Source: Saprolegnia diclina VS20
Taxonomy: Eukaryota > Oomycota > Saprolegniomycetes > Saprolegniales > Saprolegniaceae
DNA: 34,563 bases
Direction of reading: 5' to 3'
Assembly: GCF_000281045.1 (NCBI RefSeq)
Contig: NW_008246101.1
Location: 271,692-306,254, forward strand
In this document: piece after piece, positions 29,533 to 34,563 of the stretch
Layout of the letters: each line of letters opens with the position of its first letter
Numbering within the stretch: position 1 is the stretch's first letter
The notes under the pieces: model-generated
Seen by the model: only the letters and a program-made list of their open reading frames with translations
Told to the model about the DNA's origin: nothing
Database searches by the model: none
Made by a program: the position numbers and the translations under genes

Positions 29533-31857
29533 ATGAGCCACCACCATCGGTCGGGGCCGCTCAAGCAGAAGAACAAGAAGCACAAGGTCGGGAAGCATGA
29601 CACCAAGACGCTGCTCGCCAAGAAGAGCGGCGGCAAGGTCGAGCGCGTGATCGGCAAGGCCGGAAAGCTCCTCCTCACGGGCTCCAAGGCGCAGCGCCTC
29701 CAGAAGGCCAAGCAGTGGAAGCAGATGAAGGCCGACGACGTCTCGATGCGCCACCGCCTTGGCGCGCTCAACGGTCCGCCTAAGGTCGTCGCGCTCGTAC
29801 CGCTCGGTCCGTCGGCCAACCTCGACGCGGTCCGCGCGTCGATCATTGAGACCGCCTCCAACGTCACGTACTCGGAAGACGTAGGTCGCTTTATGCATCT
29901 TAGTGGTCTTATAGCCTCTTGATTGTAGGCGCGCATGCTTGGCCGCTTCACGCACGCGACGTTTGCCAACCAGAAGCAGCACCTCTCGATCATCGAGTGC
30001 GGCCACGACGTCCTCGGCATCCTGGACATGGCCAAGGTCGCCGACATCATGGTGTTTGTGCTGCCCATGTACAACGGTCCGGACGCGGCGGTGGGTGCGG
30101 ACGGCGATGTGTTGCTCTCGGCCATCCGCGCGCAAGGCCTCGTCGCGGCGGTCGGGATCGTCCAGGGCTCGGAAGTCCACGCGCCCAAGGTCGAAGCCGA
30201 CTGCCGCAAGTTTGGCCAGCGCTTCTTCAACACGGAGTTTGGCGACGCGATCAAGGTGGCTGTCGGCAACAACAACGTGCAGGTTATGCGCGCGGTCCTG
30301 ACGGTCCAGCCCAAGGTGCTTCACTGGCGCGAGATCCGCAGCTACATGCACGCGACCAACGTTGTCTTCAACCAAGAGTCGGAGATGGCCGGGTCGCTCC
30401 ACGTGACGGGGTACCTCCGCGGCAAGCCGCTCTCGGCCAACCAGCTCATCCACCTCACCGACATTGGCACGTACCAGCTGAGCCATGTGGTCAAGGGCGA
30501 CGACCCGAACACGCTCCTCGCCCGCGCCGACCCGTCCAAGCAGGAAGATCTGCAGTACGAAGCCGAGGTCGACACGTTTGCCGCCGAGCAAACGTGGCCG
30601 ACCGAAGAGGAGCTCAAGGAAGCCGCGAGCACGCGCAAGGAAGTCGACGTTGCCGGCATGAGCAGCTACCAAGCGGCGTGGCAAGTCGACGACGCCGAAG
30701 ATGCGGACGGCGACCTCAACATGGACGAGGAAGACGATGACGCGTCGGACAATGAGCTGCCGGACCAGAGCTTTTGCAAGGTTGGCGGTGACGCGCCCAA
30801 GGACAAGGCGTTGAACGACGACGATGACGACGACATGTCGATGGTCGACGAAGACGAAGACATGGAGTTCCGCACCAACGAGAAGGCCAAGCTCCAGGCC
30901 GAGCACGAAGCGTTCCCGGATGAGATGGACATCCCCGCCGAGACGCTCGGGAAGGACCGGTTTGCCCGGTACCGCGGTATGAAGAGCTTCCGCACGAGCC
31001 CGTGGGACGCCAAGGAGTCGCTGCCGATGGATTACGCGCGCCTCTTTCAGTTTGAGTCGTTCCACTACACGCAAAAGCGCGTGCTCGACCAAGGCAAGGA
31101 GGCCGAGGCGCTCTGGAAGGACGCTATCAAGACCTCGGAAGATGACGCGGCGCCGGTCCTCGTGGGCGAGTACATTGCGACGGGCGCGCTGGTGACGCTC
31201 GTCCTCAAGAACGTGCCAGTGGCCAAGATGGCCGCGCGCATGCAGGTGAACCGCCCGTGTGTGCTGAGCTCGCTCTTGCGCCACGAGAACCGCATGTCCG
31301 TCCTCAACTTTACGCTGCAGCGGGCGTCGGGCGACATCTCGGTCAAGTCGAAGGACCCGATGATGTTCCACTGCGGCTTCCGGCGCTTTGAGGGCCGTCC
31401 GATCTTCTCGGATGAGAACAACAAGAGCGACAAGCACAAGTTCCAGCGCTTCATGCCGAGCGCGGGCTGGACGGTCGCGACGGTCTATGGGCCCGCGACG
31501 TTCCAGCCGGCGTCCGTGCTCGCGTTCCATAGCAACGCGCTCGTGGGCTCGGGCACGCTCCTCAACGTCGACCCGGACCGTATCATCTTGAAGCGCGTTG
31601 TCATTGCGGGCACGCCGGTCCGCGTCAAGAAGCGCAAGGCTGTCGTGCGCTACATGTTCCACTCGCCCGAGGACGTCCGGTGGTTCAAGCCTGTCGAGCT
31701 CACGACCAAGCACGGCATGACGGGGCACATTTCCGAGTCGCTCGGTACGCACGGCGACTTCAAGGCCGTCTTCAACAAGCCCATCAAGCAGCACGACACG
31801 GTGTGCCTCAACCTCTACAAGCGTGTGTACCCCAAGCGTGTCGTCCAAGACATGTAG
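29533..31857 (+). CDS. TSR1: Pre-rRNA-processing protein TSR1 (BMS1/TSR1 family)
   Basis: Two exons (29533-29880, 29929-31857) around one 48-nt intron, 758 residues (human 804). Tsr1 is a GTPase-like factor on pre-40S particles required for 20S pre-rRNA processing and for blocking premature translation. The N-terminus is the usual basic tract (GPLKQKNKKHKVGKHD). An inactive GTPase-like fold follows (VVALVPLGPSANLDAVRASI; FANQKQHLSIIECGHDVLG). The AARP2CN domain contains VLHWREIRSYMHATNV and VTGYLRGKPLSANQLIHL. Then come an acidic tract (about residues 385-435) and the C-terminal DUF663 domain ending FKPVELTTKHGMTGHISESL and VCLNLYKRVYPKRV. BMS1 is excluded by the lack of a P-loop and the shorter length. 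Confidence 0.96.
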
Positions 31858-31913
31858 GCGCAGTGAATAAATGATGAAATGAATTTAGATTATCCAATGT
31901 GGCTGTATTATAC

Positions 31914-31951
31914 TATCCAAAATGACAGTATTATAGTATCCAAAATGACAG
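31914..31951. repeat. 15-nt direct repeat in the TSR1/SRP14 spacer
   Basis: TATCCAAAATGACAG at 31914-31928 and 31937-31951 (23-nt period), followed by GATAG. It is A/T-rich and lies 57 nt past the TSR1 stop, in the 240-nt gap before SRP14. Confidence 0.8.
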
Positions 31952-32096
31952 GATAGAGACCATCGAGATTGACTGTCAGGCACGACACGTCCACGTGGCG
32001 TGTGCACAGGTTGTCTGTTGAACTTTGGGAAAACCTCTTTCTTTTTATTTTTGAGTTTGGATATGTAGTTTGGGAGGACGCCAGTGTGCAATTAGA

Positions 32097-32519
32097 ATGG
32101 TACTCGTGTCGTCGGCGGACTTTCTGCCCCAGCTCGCCAGTCTCTTCCAGACGTCGCTTCCCGGCGGCAGCGGCGCCGTGACGATCCGGACCAAGAGCGG
32201 TACGATGACGACCTTCCGTCCCCATGGCTCATGGACCTTCCGCAGTCGCGTCCGCCAAGGTCGGCAAGCTGGTGCGGGCCGACGCAGTCGCCGCGGGCCC
32301 TAACGTCTACCTCGTTCGCGCCTACAAGAACGGCAACAACAAGCACAAGGCCAAGCTTTCGACCGTCGTACGCAAGCTGCGCGCCTCTCGCGGCCTCTGA
32401 TGGCAGTCATGTAGGTGCCGCCAGCGACCCATGCTGCATTCCAGGCCGAGCTCGCCAAGGTCATGAAGGCCAAGATGCAAGGGCTCAAGAAGCCCAAGCG
32501 ACACGCCAGCCAAAACTAG
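32097..32519 (+). CDS. SRP14: Signal recognition particle 14 kDa protein
   Basis: Three exons: 32097-32199, 32246-32367 and 32415-32519 (introns 46 and 47 nt), 109 residues. SRP14 pairs with SRP9 on the Alu domain of SRP RNA and mediates elongation arrest during ER targeting. The start MVLVSSADFLPQLASLFQTS parallels human MVLLESEQFLTELTRLFQ. The middle has YLVRAYKNGNNKHKAKLSTV, like the human CLLRATDGKKKISTVV. The chain ends in FQAELAKVMKAKMQGLKKPK. An upstream in-frame codon could extend the first exon, but the chosen ATG matches the family start exactly. Confidence 0.93.
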
Positions 32520-33426
32520 ATGCTATTCAATGCTGTTGTTTCTGCCGCTGCTGCTCTGCTTTATAACAACGACCTTGCTTCGAGCGCAGCGAACATCAGT
32601 GTCTTGTCTCATCGAGCGCCAACGTGCGTCTAGCGGTGTACCATGCAGCTAACGGTGCAAGGTGAGAGGCGCGCCCTTGGTTGCTCCCGCTAGTAGACAT
32701 GCCAGCATATCTCCGAGCGACACAAGGAACATGCCATCAGCGCTTGCCAGCGATCGAGTCAAGCGCACTCGGCTGCAGCCACGTGGCCCGTGGCTGGCGG
32801 CGCAGGTGATCCATGGAGGGCCTGAAAAAGGAGCTTGAGCTGGCAAAAGCGAGGCCAAAACAAGCGTTGGCGACCTCGGCATGGTCACCTTGTCGTCATG
32901 AAGGAATGCTTGTCGTGGACAACACAAAAGAATGATGGTAAAAAGATCCAGGACCAACGGGGTCGTCCATACCAGGCCAGGCTCGTCAGTGTGAGCATCG
33001 TTCTCCAGCCTTAGGAGAGCCCCAAGCCTGCATGAGCCTTCCGCGGTGGTCGATTTAACCTCGTCCAGTGAGCTTCCATTGCACCCGAGATCGGTATCGC
33101 CTAGCACAGGGTCCATAGCATCGGTCGCGTACAGGTCTCCAGTCGGTCTACCATGCGGCGGACATGCACGGGTGTCCGCCTAGTCTGGTGTTGGACAGGA
33201 ATGTACACGACTCTGGCAGCCCAAGACGACAAAACCCTCGAGGTTTCACACGAGAACCCAGCGCTCATTCTCCAAGTCACCTTGTTTCATGCACACCAAC
33301 TCTGTTCAACAACGCACTTCACGGTCGCCTCCGAGTAGCCAAGCGACTTCTGCCTTTGAGATCGCGCTGGACCTCCCGACGATCCACCCGCGTCTCACAA
33401 AAGACACCCTCCGTGCGACCCATACC
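32520..33426. other. Gene-poor spacer before the ATP-grasp gene
   Basis: About 900 nt. A 155-codon minus-strand frame (33116-32649) is open from an ATG but has no homology I can see, and its composition is not clearly coding, so I do not call it. A short plus frame from the ATG at 32813 is lysine/glutamate-rich but ends after about 40 codons. Otherwise nothing is recognised. Confidence 0.35.
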
Positions 33427-34563
33427 ATGTCCTCCTCGTCCGGCGTCTATGTCGGTGGCAGCCTCGCCGCCGTCCTCCTCACGTGCGCGCTCCTCGACGC
33501 CACCTCCTTCTTTCTCCACCTCTGTGTCTACCTCGCCTTGACTGCGTCGGCGTGTGTCGGCCACCGCTACGTCTCTGCCCGCGTCTACGGCGGACGACCG
33601 GCAGTCGCTGTGACGTACGTCGTTCTCGCGCTTTTGTGGCCGTGGCCAGGTCTTCTCTGTATGGCGCTCGCCACGCTCGCGATCCTCGGTGTGTGCGACG
33701 TGATCTTGCTGGCGCTCGTGCCCGGGACGATGCTCGTCGTGCTCTCTTGGCTCGTCTTGCTGGTGGTCGCATCGACCATGGCTCCGTGGATGGCCTGCGT
33801 GCTTGGCGCGGCGGCGGTTAGCGTCGGGCACCAGCGGCAGCTTCTGGTCCTCGCGCCGGTCGTCCACGGTACGTTGCTTGCGATTGCGAGTGCGATTTGT
33901 CTCGCGCTCTTTGGCGTTTTGGTCGTGCTCTCGATGAACCCGTTCTGGCTCGCGACCAACGAAGTGTCCAAGTACGACGCACTGCGGTACCTCGGTCGCG
34001 ACGGCTCGCTGGACGCGACGCGCATCGCGTCACTGGACGACCTCGCAACGTGGCACGCTGCAACACCGCGATCGTTTCCGTTTGTGATCAAGCCAAACGT
34101 GTGCACGACGAGCTCGGCCGGCGTCCGTCTCTGCCGGGATTACGCGTGTTTGGAAGCGTACGTGCGCGAGCGCCAAGCGACGGGGTCGCGCCAAGACGAC
34201 AACTCGTGGGTGCTGCAAAAGGCCGCGTACGGTCTCGAAGCCGTCGTCTTCTTCTACCGGTACCCGTACGCTACCAATGGCGACATCAAGAGCATCGGGC
34301 TCCGAGATGCGTCGCGCACCGAGGGCGTCGACGGCAACGACCTGCGGGCCAACTACTTTACATCGGACGGCAACCGGCTACGGACGGACGCGTTCGTGGC
34401 GTACTTTCGCAACCTCACGGCGCGCTTTGACGGGTACAATGGCGGTCGCTTTGACGTGATCCTCGAGAGCGAAGAGGCTGCGATGGAAGGCCGAGGCATC
34501 GGCGTCGTCGACGCCAACATCTTTCCGCTTGGCGACATTGAGGAAAAGCAAGACCATTGGTAC
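33427..34563 (+). CDS. Membrane-anchored ATP-grasp protein, partial (runs off the window end)
   Basis: An open frame of 379 codons from ATG 33427 with no stop before the window end and no evident intron. Residues 1 to about 180 are very hydrophobic, with roughly five or six membrane segments (for example VAVTYVVLALLWPWPGLLCM, VLSWLVLLVVASTMAPW and LLAIASAICLALFGVLVVL). From about residue 195 the chain resembles an ATP-grasp domain: FPFVIKPNVCTTSSAGVRLC (Lys in the ATP-binding strand and a Ser-rich loop). VLQKAAYGLEAVVFFYRYPY and GDIKSIGLRD follow, then GRFDVILES and IGVVDANIF, the last recalling the metal-binding Glu/Asn segment. ATP-grasp enzymes ligate a carboxylate to an amine or thiol; bacterial proteins of this kind include D-Ala-D-Ala ligase-like sets with YYRYP-type motifs. 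The substrate is unknown. The single-exon structure contrasts with its neighbours. Confidence 0.7.
   Translation, partial: MSSSSGVYVGGSLAAVLLTCALLDATSFFLHLCVYLALTASACVGHRYVSARVYGGRPAVAVTYVVLALLWPWPGLLCMALATLAILGVCDVILLALVPGTMLVVLSWLVLLVVASTMAPWMACVLGAAAVSVGHQRQLLVLAPVVHGTLLAIASAICLALFGVLVVLSMNPFWLATNEVSKYDALRYLGRDGSLDATRIASLDDLATWHAATPRSFPFVIKPNVCTTSSAGVRLCRDYACLEAYVRERQATGSRQDDNSWVLQKAAYGLEAVVFFYRYPYATNGDIKSIGLRDASRTEGVDGNDLRANYFTSDGNRLRTDAFVAYFRNLTARFDGYNGGRFDVILESEEAAMEGRGIGVVDANIFPLGDIEEKQDHWY

Noticed and set aside
29518-31848. A 776-codon open frame on the minus strand
   Set aside because: It lies exactly opposite TSR1, whose plus-strand product matches its family end to end. The minus frame is the usual antisense shadow of G/C-rich codons and is Arg/Val/Leu-rich without domain likeness.
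32649-33116. A 155-codon minus-strand frame with an ATG and one hydrophobic stretch
   Set aside because: No homology recognised, composition is irregular, and there is no splice structure like its neighbours. It remains possible but unsupported.

Overview
The window looks like a compact nuclear genome segment from an oomycete, most likely of the Saprolegniales (Aphanomyces/Achlya/Saprolegnia type). This placement is inferred. The coding DNA is strongly G/C-biased at third positions, genes lie a few tens to a few hundred bases apart on both strands, and almost every gene is cut by very short introns. The introns I placed are mostly 41-59 nt, usually starting GTACG/GTAGG and ending TAG. All protein products below come from joining exons by eye. 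Exon limits were checked for reading phase but not against RNA.

Layout. 1-611 (-): an unidentified open frame leaving the window. 935-2733 (-): a multipass membrane protein of a family I believe is saprolegnian-specific. 3140-5140 (+): a WDR44-like WD40 protein with one frame break. 5229-6323 (-): purine nucleoside phosphorylase. 7127-8794 (-): a GRIP-domain golgin. 8795-10044: the largest gene-poor block. 10045-11631 (+): Sas10/Utp3. 11837-12351 (-): NDUFA5. 12689-13160 (+): NTF2. 13347-14023 (+): a small coiled-coil protein. 14302-14828 (+): a golgin-A7/ERF4-like protein. 15258-16184 (-): TFIIB. 16815-17435 and 17646-18237 (-): two tandem BART-domain genes. 18331-19139 (+): a GNAT acetyltransferase. 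19202-20219 (-): EB1. 20724-21827 (+): TAM41. 22019-23372 (+): a cytochrome b5/b5-reductase fusion of NCB5OR type. 23768-26673 (+): the FAN1 nuclease. 27133-28801 (+): an unknown protein with two related N-terminal repeats. 29533-31857 (+): TSR1. 32097-32519 (+): SRP14. 33427-end (+): a membrane-anchored ATP-grasp protein, partial.

Most genes are eukaryotic housekeeping: 18S rRNA/40S maturation (Utp3, TSR1), protein targeting (SRP14), nuclear import (NTF2), mitochondrial complex I and cardiolipin synthesis (NDUFA5, TAM41), microtubules and cilium/Golgi traffic (EB1, BART pair, GRIP golgin, ERF4-like), transcription (TFIIB) and DNA crosslink repair (FAN1). They do not form an operon-like pathway. 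Neighbours are linked by short divergent or convergent spacers (93 bp between the second BART gene and the GNAT gene; 62 bp between GNAT and EB1 stops). I saw no virus-like element, CRISPR array, tRNA or rRNA.

The less ordinary items are the membrane ATP-grasp protein, the two-repeat unknown protein, the tandem BART pair, a FAN1 ending in a SUMO-interaction-like motif, a recurrent paired TCCGGA element upstream of at least five start codons, and a possible alternative 3' splice in TFIIB.
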